Assembly: GCF_023721835.1 (NCBI RefSeq)
Contig: NZ_JAMKFE010000022.1
Coordinates: 1-64,000, forward strand
Source of the DNA: Caldimonas mangrovi
Lineage (GTDB): Bacteria > Pseudomonadota > Gammaproteobacteria > Burkholderiales > Burkholderiaceae_C
Reading direction: 5' to 3'
Length of the DNA: 64,000 nucleotides
Both the position numbers and the translations under genes were made by a program. Positions within the stretch are counted from its first letter, which is position 1, and each line of letters opens with the position of its first letter. Of this stretch, positions 17,219 to 25,173 are shown piece by piece. The notes beneath the pieces are model-generated. The model had not been told where the DNA came from. It searched no databases and was given only the letters and a program-made list of their open reading frames with translations.

Positions 17219-18176
17219 GGTGTGCCTGGGCGGGCAGCGGCGCACCCGCCGCCTGGTCCCAGAAAGGAAAGAAGTTGAACCAGTCGAGCGGAGCCTGCGC
17301 GAGCATGGCTTCCACACGGCTCGCGAAGCGCCCTGCCAGCGCAGCACAAGCGGCATCGCGCTGCTTGCGAGGCAGCGTGACCTGCTCATCCAGCAGTTCG
17401 AACCGAACCAGGTGGCCCTGCCGCTCGCGCACGCAGCCCATGAAGAACAGCGGGCAGCGCAGTAACGCGGCAATGACGTAGGCCCCTACCGGGAACGGCG
17501 CCGAATGGCCGAGGAAGCTCGCCGTCGTGGTCTTGCTGTGCGACACCGGCACGCGGTCGCCTGCAATCGCGACAAACTCGCCTTGTGCCACCCGCTCGGC
17601 CAGCAGGGTCGCCGTGGCAATGGAGACCTCCGTCACCTGCAGAAGGCGTACGCCTCCCTCAGGGTTCAGGCGCGTGAGGATGGCATTGAAGCGTTCCGCG
17701 TGCGCTGTATGGACGAGCACCGTCAGCCTCGCCTTGCCGACTCGCTCGGCCATGATCTGGCAGAGCTCGAGACAACCCATGTGCGCCGTGACAATCACGC
17801 CACCACGGCCTTCGGCGATTGCCCGGCTCATCAACTCGCGGCCCTCGATGCGCAGACGGTCGACGTCATAGCGACCACTTGCGGCGAGCAGCTTGTCGAG
17901 CAAGGTTTCCGCAAACGAGCAGAAATGCCGCAAGGTGTCGCGCCAGGTGGGGTCGTGACCGAGCACGCCGTGCGTATGCTGCAGGCGCTGGAGATACTGC
18001 AGCGACGCATGCCGTGCCGAGGGCGTGCATGCCCAGTACCAGCACACCACCGGGTACAGGCATAGACGGAACGGCAGGCGGCCAAGCAGGCGATTCACGC
18101 CGTAGAGGAACCACATGCCGGCGACAAAAGTGCTTTCGCCGACACTGGCCCAGTGGCGGGTGCCAGTCGTGCTCAT
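17211..18176 (-). CDS. LpxL-like lysophospholipid acyltransferase, APE cluster
   Basis: A 321-residue membrane-associated acyltransferase of the lipid A lauroyl/myristoyltransferase family. VIVTAHMGCLELCQ carries the HX4E-type catalytic pair, and IAGDRVPVSHSKTT is the following conserved block. In several aryl polyene clusters this domain is fused to a glycosyltransferase family 2 domain; here they are separate genes overlapping by four bases. It probably attaches the polyenoyl chain or a fatty acid to the lipid anchor of the pigment. The ATG at 18176 matches the family N-terminus; the upstream open frame belongs to the glycosyltransferase region. Confidence 0.85.
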   Translation of the reverse strand: MSTTGTRHWASVGESTFVAGMWFLYGVNRLLGRLPFRLCLYPVVCWYWACTPSARHASLQYLQRLQHTHGVLGHDPTWRDTLRHFCSFAETLLDKLLAASGRYDVDRLRIEGRELMSRAIAEGRGGVIVTAHMGCLELCQIMAERVGKARLTVLVHTAHAERFNAILTRLNPEGGVRLLQVTEVSIATATLLAERVAQGEFVAIAGDRVPVSHSKTTTASFLGHSAPFPVGAYVIAALLRCPLFFMGCVRERQGHLVRFELLDEQVTLPRKQRDAACAALAGRFASRVEAMLAQAPLDWFNFFPFWDQAAGAPLPAQAHHD

Positions 18177-18910
18177 GCAGGCCTCAGCTTGCGCCACAGC
18201 AGCAGCGGCAGCCGCACCAGCATGCCGACGAACAGCATCGCATGCATGCGCGAAATCAGCACGTTGTCGAGCCACGCACGGAAGTGCGAGACACCGTCGA
18301 GCGGATAGGTCACGCGCGTGGGCCGGTTCACCACCCGCACGCCGCGCCAGTGCAGGCGCACGAGCACCTCGACGTCGAAGTCCATGCGCCGTCCGATCGA
18401 TACGGCATCGATCAGGCGCACCACCGGGGCCAGCGGGTAGACGCGGTAGCCGCACATCGAATCGCGGATCGCGAACGACAGTGTGTTGATCCACACCCAC
18501 ACATGCGTGGCATACCGGGCATACAGCCGGGACTTCGGTACCGAGGTGTCGTAGACGGGGCACCCGACGATGACCGCATCGGGGTGCACGCGCGCCAGCG
18601 CGAGGAACGAAGGAATGTCGTCCGGGTCGTGTTGGCCGTCGGCGTCGACCTGGACCGCGTGGCTGAAGCCGCGACGCCGTGCCTCGCGCAAGCCGGCCAT
18701 CACCGCGCCCCCCTTGCCCTGATTCATGGGCAGGCGCACGAGGTACACGTCGGGTTGCCGGGCGAGCCCGTCGAGGACCGCCGCACACCCCTCTTCGCTG
18801 CCGTCATCGACCAGGATGCATGGCAAACGGTGACGCAGCACGCCGTCGACCATGAGCCCGATCGTGGCCGGATGGTTGTACACGGGGATCACGACTACCG
18901 GACTAAACAT
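18173..18910 (-). CDS. Glycosyltransferase family 2, APE cluster
   Basis: A 245-residue GT-A fold glycosyltransferase. VVVIPVYNHPATIG starts the fold, VDDGSEEG follows and QVDADGQHD is the metal-binding DXD region. It resembles dolichyl-phosphate mannose synthase-type proteins that build the sugar part of lipids. The C-terminus is amphipathic (LVRLPLLLWRKLR). Its ATG at 18910 overlaps the ligase stop by eight bases. The sugar and acceptor are not readable; by context the acceptor is the lipid head of the aryl polyene. Confidence 0.87.
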   Translation of the reverse strand: MFSPVVVIPVYNHPATIGLMVDGVLRHRLPCILVDDGSEEGCAAVLDGLARQPDVYLVRLPMNQGKGGAVMAGLREARRRGFSHAVQVDADGQHDPDDIPSFLALARVHPDAVIVGCPVYDTSVPKSRLYARYATHVWVWINTLSFAIRDSMCGYRVYPLAPVVRLIDAVSIGRRMDFDVEVLVRLHWRGVRVVNRPTRVTYPLDGVSHFRAWLDNVLISRMHAMLFVGMLVRLPLLLWRKLRPA

Positions 18911-20597
18911 GCTCGCCCGCAAACAGAACCCGGCCACTGGCATGCAGGCCGGCGGCGGACTCCAGATGAAACTGCAGCTGCCGCTTCGTCGCGTGCCACT
19001 GCAGCACCAGCTTCAGAACCGTGCCAGGCAAGATCGGGCGCTGGAACTTCAGCGCGTCGATCCGCCGCACGGAGGCTGACAGGCCGAAACACTCCTGCCC
19101 GAGCGTCACGGCCCAGTCCAGCTGCACCACGCCGGGCAGGATCGGTGCGCCCGGGAAATGCCCGTCGAACACGGCCTGCCCCGCATGCACTTCGATCTCG
19201 GCGGTCGCTTCCTGCGTGCCGCGCGCGAGCCAACGCAGGTGCTCCGGCCGCGACGCGTCGAACAGTGCCAGCAGCGACGCCTGTGTCGTCTTGCCTTGCG
19301 CATTGACCGGCAAGGTGTCGACATAGCGCCAGCGTCGCGGCAACGCGATGCGTTCGAACGCTATCCCAAGCGACTGACGCAAACGGGCGTTGAACGCACC
19401 GCGGCCGACCCGTTGCAGCGTCTCTCGGCCCTCCGTGGTCAAGACAACGACCGCCCCGGTACGCACGCCGGCTCCCAGGGGAAGCAACACGACGCGCGCC
19501 TCTGCCACGTCGGGCAGGGTCGTCAGGTGGCGCTCCAGCGCGGTCAGCGATACGCGCTTCTCCTCGATTTTCACGATCCGATCCGCCCGGCCCAGCAGCA
19601 CGAAGGTGCCATCGCGCTGCACTTCGACCTGGTCGGATGTCTGCCACCAGGCATCGGTGGGCAGGTGCAAGGAGCGCACCGCCAGGCTGCCTTCGTCGAC
19701 GCGCCACTCCACGCCGGGCAGTGGTTGCCATGCATCCCCGTGCACGTCGCGCTGCCGCCAGGCGACTCCGCCCGTCTCGGAGCTGCCGAACACCTCGATC
19801 GGTGCACGCCCCCACAATGCAGCTGCATGCAGCGCGGCCTCGGCAGGCAGCGGCCCCCCGGAAGAAAACACCGCGCGCAGCCTGCCACGCGTGTTGTTCC
19901 AGTCGAGCGTCGCCGGCAACCGCTTGAGATGCGCCGGGCTCGAGATCAGCAAGGACGGCTCGCGCCCGACCTCGACAGCAATCTGCTCCGGGTAGTCGAT
20001 GCGTCGCGCGCTGAAGGACCGTCCGGCAGCGAGCGGCCACAGCACGAGAAACAACAAGCCGTAGATGTGCTGGTGAGAGACCGTCGCGTGCACCCGCCGG
20101 CAGTCGGCGACCAGCGTGCCGAAGGCATGTTCCAGCGTGTGCACTTCGGCGTCCAGCTGCGCCAGCCGCTTCTCGATGGCCGTAGGCTCACCGCTGGAAC
20201 CCGAGGTGTACATGACGACCGTGACCTCATCGCGCTCGAGCGGACGCCGCGCGGCATCCGACTCGGCGCCGTCGGGGCCGATCCCGCCGGGCAGATCCCC
20301 CGCGAACCCATCGACTTCGCCAGCGACCCGTGACAGCGTGGCGGGCTGCGCATCCCCCAGCAGGAAAGGCGTCTTGCCGGCATGCCAGGCCCCGTACAGG
20401 GCGGCCGCGAATTCGAAGCTGTCCTCCAGATACAACGCCCAGCGCTTGCCGTTGCGGCCGGAGAACGCCCCTTGCCAGCGAGCCACTGCTTGCGAGAAGG
20501 CTGCTCCGTCGAGCGTCCCGTCCGTGCGCCACGCCACGGGTCGCGAAGCGTGGCCGGCCCGGCTGCCCACTTCCGTCAAAGGGATCCAGTCGTTCAA
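18903..20597 (-). CDS. AMP-dependent acyl ligase fused to a hotdog dehydratase (ApeH-ApeI-like)
   Basis: A 564-residue two-domain protein. Residues 1-430 are an ANL-family adenylating enzyme: the P-loop is TVVMYTSGSSGEPTAIEK, with FGSSETGG as the A5 motif, TSDQVEVQ and GRADRIVKIEEKRVS near the hinge, and QGKTTQ near the end. Residues about 450-564 are a FabZ/ApeI-type hotdog domain with FDGHFPGAPILPGVVQ holding the catalytic His. The ligase would load the aryl acid on a carrier protein and the second domain would pair with ApeP for dehydration. In the characterised E. coli cluster these are separate ApeH and ApeI. The start is a TTG at 20597 overlapping the membrane-protein stop (TTGA). Confidence 0.85.
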   Translation of the reverse strand: MNDWIPLTEVGSRAGHASRPVAWRTDGTLDGAAFSQAVARWQGAFSGRNGKRWALYLEDSFEFAAALYGAWHAGKTPFLLGDAQPATLSRVAGEVDGFAGDLPGGIGPDGAESDAARRPLERDEVTVVMYTSGSSGEPTAIEKRLAQLDAEVHTLEHAFGTLVADCRRVHATVSHQHIYGLLFLVLWPLAAGRSFSARRIDYPEQIAVEVGREPSLLISSPAHLKRLPATLDWNNTRGRLRAVFSSGGPLPAEAALHAAALWGRAPIEVFGSSETGGVAWRQRDVHGDAWQPLPGVEWRVDEGSLAVRSLHLPTDAWWQTSDQVEVQRDGTFVLLGRADRIVKIEEKRVSLTALERHLTTLPDVAEARVVLLPLGAGVRTGAVVVLTTEGRETLQRVGRGAFNARLRQSLGIAFERIALPRRWRYVDTLPVNAQGKTTQASLLALFDASRPEHLRWLARGTQEATAEIEVHAGQAVFDGHFPGAPILPGVVQLDWAVTLGQECFGLSASVRRIDALKFQRPILPGTVLKLVLQWHATKRQLQFHLESAAGLHASGRVLFAGEHV

Positions 20598-21148
20598 GCC
20601 GCCCCCGCCCGTACCGAATTCTTCGCGACGATACACCGGCGCACCAACCATTCGCCGGCAAAGAGCAAACCCATCATCAAGTACGACACGAGGCCGTTGT
20701 ACAGGGCCCAAAGAGCGTCCGAAGCAAACCACGCCGTCCACGCCGACACGAGGCCGTTGACGACAAAGAAGGCGCACCAGACCATGGTGACGCGGCGCGT
20801 GTAGACAATGCCTTCAGGCGGCAGGTCGGGCTGCCGCAATCGCGCCAACCGCTCAATCGCGCTGGGCGGCTTCAGGAGACTGGCCGTGAACAGGGCCAGC
20901 ATCGACCCGTTGATCAGCAGCGGATAGAGTTTCAAGGGCAGCGCCGCATTCAGGAAGAAGGTCGTCGCCGCCAGCAGCGTGGCCACCCCGACGGCCAACC
21001 ACCAGGCCCGCTGCCGGGTCGCACCGAGCCGCACCAGTGCCAGACCGAGCAGCAGCAGTGCGAGCCACCGGGGCTCGAAGCGCCCCAGCCCCCAGTACAC
21101 CGCAAACGGGTAGGCCAGGGTCACCGCGACCAGCAACGCGCTGCGCAA
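20594..21148 (-). CDS. Polytopic membrane protein of the APE cluster (COG4648-like)
   Basis: A 184-residue inner-membrane protein with about five hydrophobic segments (residues 3-20, 27-41, 48-66, 72-92 and 125-165). The family is recurrent in aryl polyene clusters at this position, before the ligase, but has no assigned function. The TTG start at 21148 has GAGGTGG upstream. It may anchor the biosynthetic complex at the membrane; that is a guess. Confidence 0.75.
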   Translation of the reverse strand: MRSALLVAVTLAYPFAVYWGLGRFEPRWLALLLLGLALVRLGATRQRAWWLAVGVATLLAATTFFLNAALPLKLYPLLINGSMLALFTASLLKPPSAIERLARLRQPDLPPEGIVYTRRVTMVWCAFFVVNGLVSAWTAWFASDALWALYNGLVSYLMMGLLFAGEWLVRRCIVAKNSVRAGAA

Positions 21149-21156
21149 GGACCACC

Positions 21157-21414
21157 TCAGGCGTGGGCTGCATCGGCCATCAGGCCATGGAGCGCGTCGA
21201 CGACATCTTGCACCGTGCGCACGCTCTTGAAGGCATCGGGCTGCAGCCGGCGCCCCACGAGCGGCTTGAGTTGCACGATCAGATCGACCGCGTCGATGCT
21301 GTCGATATCCAGATCATCGTGCAGCCTGGATGTGAGCTGAATGCGTTGGGCCTCGATGTCGAAGGTGCTTTCGAGGATCTCAACGATCTTTTCGAAGATT
21401 TCGTCTTTCGTCAT
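21157..21414 (-). CDS. apeF: Acyl carrier protein, APE cluster
   Basis: An 85-residue carrier protein. DLDIDSIDAVDL contains the serine that receives phosphopantetheine (about Ser39). It follows another carrier protein gene by 41 bases; two carriers, E and F, in this position are typical of aryl polyene clusters. One probably carries the growing chain and the other the starter, but the sequence does not tell which. The symbol follows gene order only. Confidence 0.85.
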   Translation of the reverse strand: MTKDEIFEKIVEILESTFDIEAQRIQLTSRLHDDLDIDSIDAVDLIVQLKPLVGRRLQPDAFKSVRTVQDVVDALHGLMADAAHA

Positions 21415-21455
21415 GGCAGCACGCTGGCGGTTGGGATGAGTACGGGGAAAGCGGA

Positions 21456-21716
21456 TCAGCCGGCCCGGTGCTGGGACACCAGTGCAACCAGCGCATTGAC
21501 GCTCGCGAAATGGCGACGGGTCTCCTCGGACTCCGCCGACAGCGTCACGCCATAGCGCTTCTGCAAGGCCAGGCCGAGTTCCAGGGCGTCGATCGAATCC
21601 AGGCCCAGTCCTTCGACGAACAATGGCTGGGCCGAATCGATGTCCTCGGGCGTCACGTCTTCCAGCGCGAGCGAAGAGATGATCAGTTCCTTGATTTCCT
21701 GCTCAAGCGTGGGCAC
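21456..21716 (-). CDS. apeE: Acyl carrier protein, APE cluster
   Basis: An 86-residue carrier protein with the modification serine in GLGLDSIDALELG (about Ser41). It starts with GTG and overlaps the acyltransferase gene by 14 bases. Helix II after the serine (ALELGLALQKRYGV) is more canonical than in its neighbour. The symbol is by position relative to the E. coli cluster. Confidence 0.85.
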   Translation of the reverse strand: MPTLEQEIKELIISSLALEDVTPEDIDSAQPLFVEGLGLDSIDALELGLALQKRYGVTLSAESEETRRHFASVNALVALVSQHRAG

Positions 21717-22479
21717 GTTGAAGCTCCTTGGCGAAGTAGTGGGTCAGATGATCGGTCAGGCGCCGCGCGGCCAGCGCCTCGCTGGGCGCTGCGTCGACGA
21801 AGGCTTGAACGGCAATGTCGTCCTGCACTTCGATGACGAAATGCACACGCTGCGGCGGTACTCGATACCACTTCTCTCCCTTGGTCAGGGTCGGAGGGTG
21901 GCAGCGGATCAACACGGGGGTGACATCGATGCGTCCGCGAATCGCAACGTTGGCCGCTCCCCGCTGCAAATGCAACGCCCCCGAAGGGGGGGTACGCGTG
22001 CCTTCCGGGAAGATGACGAGGTTGCTGCCCGACCGGACCGACGCAATGCAGTCTTCGAGCAAGCCGGCGCCGCTGTCGTTGCAGATGAAGTCTGCGGTCT
22101 GGACGGGCCCGCGGGTGAACGGGTTGCGGATCAACGACGCCTTCACGACGCAATCGGGGTGACGGATGAGCGACACGAGGAACACGACGTCGATCAGGGA
22201 CGGGTGGTTCGCCAGCACGAGCAGGCCGCGCCGATGCAGCTTCTCGCTTCCCCGGACTTCATAACTGAGCACGCCCAGAGCCTTCATCATCCCGATGAAG
22301 GCAGCGAACGACCGGTGTATCAGCCCGCGCGCAAGCGCCGCGCGACGTTCGCGCTGGCGCACACCGATGCGCAGCATCGGGAACACGATGAGGCGCAGGC
22401 ACAACCCCCCGACGCCGAACGCCGAGAAGCACAGCCCGGTGGCGCAGATGCGCCAGTAGAGGTTGAACCGCTCAGCCAT
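21703..22479 (-). CDS. PlsC-type 1-acyl-glycerol-3-phosphate acyltransferase, APE cluster
   Basis: A 258-residue acyltransferase. NHPSLIDVVF holds the HX4D catalytic pair, and FPEGTRTPPSG the second conserved block. An N-terminal hydrophobic segment (residues 10-35) should anchor it in the inner membrane. It may acylate the lipid backbone of the pigment. The ATG overlaps the chain-length-factor stop by eight bases. Confidence 0.87.
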   Translation of the reverse strand: MAERFNLYWRICATGLCFSAFGVGGLCLRLIVFPMLRIGVRQRERRAALARGLIHRSFAAFIGMMKALGVLSYEVRGSEKLHRRGLLVLANHPSLIDVVFLVSLIRHPDCVVKASLIRNPFTRGPVQTADFICNDSGAGLLEDCIASVRSGSNLVIFPEGTRTPPSGALHLQRGAANVAIRGRIDVTPVLIRCHPPTLTKGEKWYRVPPQRVHFVIEVQDDIAVQAFVDAAPSEALAARRLTDHLTHYFAKELQRAHA

Positions 22480-23209
22480 GGCGCCGCCACTCCCACTCGA
22501 CGGTACCGGCGTGCTGCGTCAGACGCGCCTCCTCGGCAAGAAAGAAGCGCAGCACTTCGAGGCCTGCGGGCAACTCGGCCGGTGCGCCGCGAACTTCAGC
22601 CGGCACAGGGCGAGAGGCCAGGCTCCAGCGGGGATGCCCCGCTCGCGCCGGCGCAAGGCGCCATGCCCAGGCCCACCGAGCCTGAGGTTCATCGCGAAAG
22701 CAGACATAGTCGTCCGGCAACGGCTCGTCGTAGCAGACCAACATCACCTCGCCGGCGCCGTCAGCCAGCAGTCCGGCAGCCTCGGTCACACCAGCGGCGG
22801 CAGTCGCCTGCCCTGCTGCCACGCACACGGCGTTGGAACGGTCCTCGCGGACGATCGAGTAGAGGCCGCTGATGGCGTTGTGCACCGACATCGTGAAACC
22901 GGTGGGCGAAACGCTGCCGTCACGCTCGAGATCGGCAAGCAACTGGAGCGAGCGGTCGACGTCGCCATAGCGGGACGCAAACACCGTCGGCATTGCCGGG
23001 CGGTCGCCCTGGCACCACCAGCTCGCCTGCAAGGCCATGCGTCCGAGCGTGCTCAGACGCCGACGCATCATTGCGGCGATTTCCGGCAACGCCGGCGCAT
23101 CGTCGCCATGAGGCAAACGTGCACGCGCAGACCACGCCAGCCAGTCATCGGGCTTGTTCAGCCCGGGGCTCCACGCAGACCAGGCCCGTATTCCGAAGTT
23201 GAACTCCAC
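22472..23209 (-). CDS. apeC: Ketosynthase-like chain-length factor (ApeC-like)
   Basis: A 245-residue protein matching the N-terminal part of ketosynthases (Ketoacyl-synt_2 type). At the nucleophile position, where true ketosynthases read ACSSG, it reads AAGQATAAAG: the cysteine is replaced by glutamine, the hallmark of chain-length factors. It should pair with the ApeO-like enzyme at 10546-11730 to set polyene length. It is the first gene of the leftward operon, starts with GTG, and follows the promoter region at 23.3 kb. Confidence 0.82.
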   Translation of the reverse strand: MEFNFGIRAWSAWSPGLNKPDDWLAWSARARLPHGDDAPALPEIAAMMRRRLSTLGRMALQASWWCQGDRPAMPTVFASRYGDVDRSLQLLADLERDGSVSPTGFTMSVHNAISGLYSIVREDRSNAVCVAAGQATAAAGVTEAAGLLADGAGEVMLVCYDEPLPDDYVCFRDEPQARWAWAWRLAPARAGHPRWSLASRPVPAEVRGAPAELPAGLEVLRFFLAEEARLTQHAGTVEWEWRRHG

Positions 23210-23310
23210 TTGCGATCACCCTTGCACGGACGAAGAAAGATCGTCCGCTCTCCTTGAAGGCCCACCGCGGTACTGCACGTCGGCAGCTTGCACGTGTAAG
23301 CCTTCACCCT

Positions 23311-23325
23311 CTTCGTGTAACGAAG
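23311..23325. promoter_or_regulatory. Palindromic operator candidate of the APE operon
   Basis: CTTCGT-gta-ACGAAG is a perfect 6-3-6 inverted repeat. It lies 5-20 bases downstream of a TACAAT -10-like hexamer on the minus strand, where a bound repressor would block the start of the pigment operon. No regulator gene is in the cluster, so the protein that would bind is unknown. Confidence 0.5.
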
Positions 23326-23330
23326 TATGT

Positions 23331-23336
23331 ATTGTA
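23331..23336 (-). promoter_or_regulatory. Candidate -10 of the APE operon promoter
   Basis: Minus-strand TACAAT, five of six to consensus with the last T. No good -35 is found 16-18 bases upstream; TTGCAC is 21 bases away. Transcription would run into the 20-gene pigment cluster starting at 23209. Confidence 0.4.
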
Positions 23337-23339
23337 GGG

Positions 23340-23596
23340 AATGGGCAATCGCCGAACGTGCAAAACTGCCAAGGAGATCAAACAGTTACGTGCTCTCCCC
23401 CGCAAAGAAGGGGGACCCTGAGCGATTTGACGCATCGCGTCGATGGGAAACAACAACGCAATGGGGGTGGAGGCCGAACCCTGCTCTGGCGGGGCCCGGC
23501 ACGCGGGTGCGCGGCTACGCTTCGCTTGCCTCGCAGCGACTCGCTCGTCCGGGGACTTGCCCCCTGAAGGTTGCGCCCATGGGGGGCACACAAGGA
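23340..23596. other. Non-coding stretch between APE promoter and liv terminator
   Basis: No convincing gene. It holds a small hairpin TCCCCC-N8-GGGGGA near 23395-23414; the short frames crossing it have no start signal or recognisable content. It separates two leftward transcription units. Confidence 0.5.
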
Positions 23597-23620
23597 AAAG
23601 ACCGCCTCCGGCGGTCTTTG
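23597..23620 (-). terminator. Terminator of the livHMGF operon
   Basis: On the minus strand GACCGCC-gga-GGCGGTC is followed by TTTTCC. It lies 20 bases after the livF stop and ahead of the APE promoter region. Confidence 0.85.
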
Positions 23621-23639
23621 CAGCGGCGCGCAGCCGTGT

Positions 23640-24353
23640 TCACTCGCCCAGATAAGCCGCCCGCACCTTCGGGTCGTTCAGCAGCTCCTTTGCGTCGCCG
23701 CTCATCGTGATCTCGCCGGAATCCATCACATAACCGCGGTTCGCCAGTTGCAGCGCGCGGCTGGCGTTCTGTTCGACCAGCAGCACCGTGACGCCCTGCT
23801 GGTGGATGTCGTTCACGACCTCGAAGATCTTGTCGACCATGATCGGCGACAGGCCCATCGACGGCTCGTCGAGCAGCAACAGCTTGGGACGAGCCATCAG
23901 CGCACGGCCCATCGCCAGCATCTGCTGCTCGCCGCCGGACATCGTGCCGGCCAGCTGGTTGCGGCGCTCCTTCAAGCGCGGGAACAGCCCGAACACCTTG
24001 TCGATGTCCGCGTCGATCTCCTTGTCCTTGCGCGTGAAGGCGCCCATCAACAGGTTCTCGGTGATGCTCATGCGCGTGAAGGTACCGCGGCCCTCGGGCA
24101 CCATCACGAGGCCCTGGTTGACGAGTTCCCACGCGCCCTTGCCCTTGGCCGGCTGGCCGAGGTATTCGACCGCACCGTCGGCGATCGGTTGTGTGCCGGT
24201 GACGGCCTTCAGCGTGGTCGTCTTGCCGGCGCCGTTGGCGCCGATCAGGCTGACCAGTTCGCCTTGCTTGACTTCGAGCGACACGCCCTTGACGGCCTGG
24301 ATGCCGCCGTAGGCCACTTTCAAGCCGCTGATCTTGAGGATGGTCTGGGTCAT
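23640..24353 (-). CDS. livF: Branched-chain amino-acid ABC transporter ATPase LivF
   Basis: A 237-residue ATPase: Walker A GANGAGKTT near residue 37, signature MSGGEQQMLAMGRAL, Walker B LLLLDEPS and the H-loop region EQNASRAL. It powers uptake of leucine/isoleucine/valine or related ligands through LivH/LivM. Last of four co-directional liv genes, 27 bases after livG, followed by a terminator. Confidence 0.93.
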   Translation of the reverse strand: MTQTILKISGLKVAYGGIQAVKGVSLEVKQGELVSLIGANGAGKTTTLKAVTGTQPIADGAVEYLGQPAKGKGAWELVNQGLVMVPEGRGTFTRMSITENLLMGAFTRKDKEIDADIDKVFGLFPRLKERRNQLAGTMSGGEQQMLAMGRALMARPKLLLLDEPSMGLSPIMVDKIFEVVNDIHQQGVTVLLVEQNASRALQLANRGYVMDSGEITMSGDAKELLNDPKVRAAYLGE

Positions 24354-24380
24354 CTTCGATGCTTTCGTATCAGGGCCGGG

Positions 24381-25163
24381 TCAGTGTGCCGTGTGGCCGG
24401 CGCCGAGGTAGGCCTCGATCACCTTCTCGTTGCGTTGTACGTCGTAGGGCGTACCTTCGGCGATCTGCTTGCCGTAGTCGAGCACCGTGACGCGGTCGCA
24501 CAGACCCATCACCAGCTTGACGTCGTGCTCGATCAACAAGATGGTGCGGCCATCGTTGCGGATACGGTCGATCAGCTCGCGCAGCACCACTTTCTCGGTG
24601 GAGTTCATGCCGGCGGCCGGCTCGTCGAGCGCGATCAGCTTCGGCTCGGTGGCCAACGCGCGGGCGATCTCCAGTCGCCGCTGGTCGCCGTAGCTCAGGG
24701 TGCGGGCCTTGTAGTCGGCGTACTTGGCGATGTCCACGTATTCGAGCAGCTGCATGGCCCGGTCGCGGATCTCGGCCTCCTCGCGGTTGAACGACTTGGT
24801 GCGGAACACTGCGCCCAGCAACCCCGAACCGGTACGGATGTGGCGCCCCACCATCACGTTCTCGAGCGCGGTCATGTCGGCGAACAGGCGGATGTTCTGG
24901 AAGGTGCGCGCAATGCCCGCCTTCGCCACCTCGTGCACCGCGGTCGGCTTGTAGGGCTTGCCCGCCAGCTCGAAGCTGCCGGAATCCGGCGTGTACAGCC
25001 CCGTCAGCACGTTGAAGAAGGTCGTCTTGCCGGCGCCGTTGGGCCCGATCAACCCGTAGACCTGCCCCTGGCGGATTTCTATGCCCACGTCGCTCAGGGC
25101 CTGCAGGCCGCCGAAGCGCTTGGAGACCCCGGCGACTTGGAGAATGACGTCGTTGTTGCTCAT
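24381..25163 (-). CDS. livG: Branched-chain amino-acid ABC transporter ATPase LivG
   Basis: A 260-residue ATPase with Walker A GPNGAGKTT near residue 39, signature LSYGDQRRLEIARAL, Walker B LIALDEPAAGM and EHDVKLVM for the H-loop. The LSYGDQ form in place of LSGGQ is normal for LivG. It forms a heterodimer with LivF. Confidence 0.93.
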   Translation of the reverse strand: MSNNDVILQVAGVSKRFGGLQALSDVGIEIRQGQVYGLIGPNGAGKTTFFNVLTGLYTPDSGSFELAGKPYKPTAVHEVAKAGIARTFQNIRLFADMTALENVMVGRHIRTGSGLLGAVFRTKSFNREEAEIRDRAMQLLEYVDIAKYADYKARTLSYGDQRRLEIARALATEPKLIALDEPAAGMNSTEKVVLRELIDRIRNDGRTILLIEHDVKLVMGLCDRVTVLDYGKQIAEGTPYDVQRNEKVIEAYLGAGHTAH

Positions 25164-25173
25164 GCTCTTTCCC

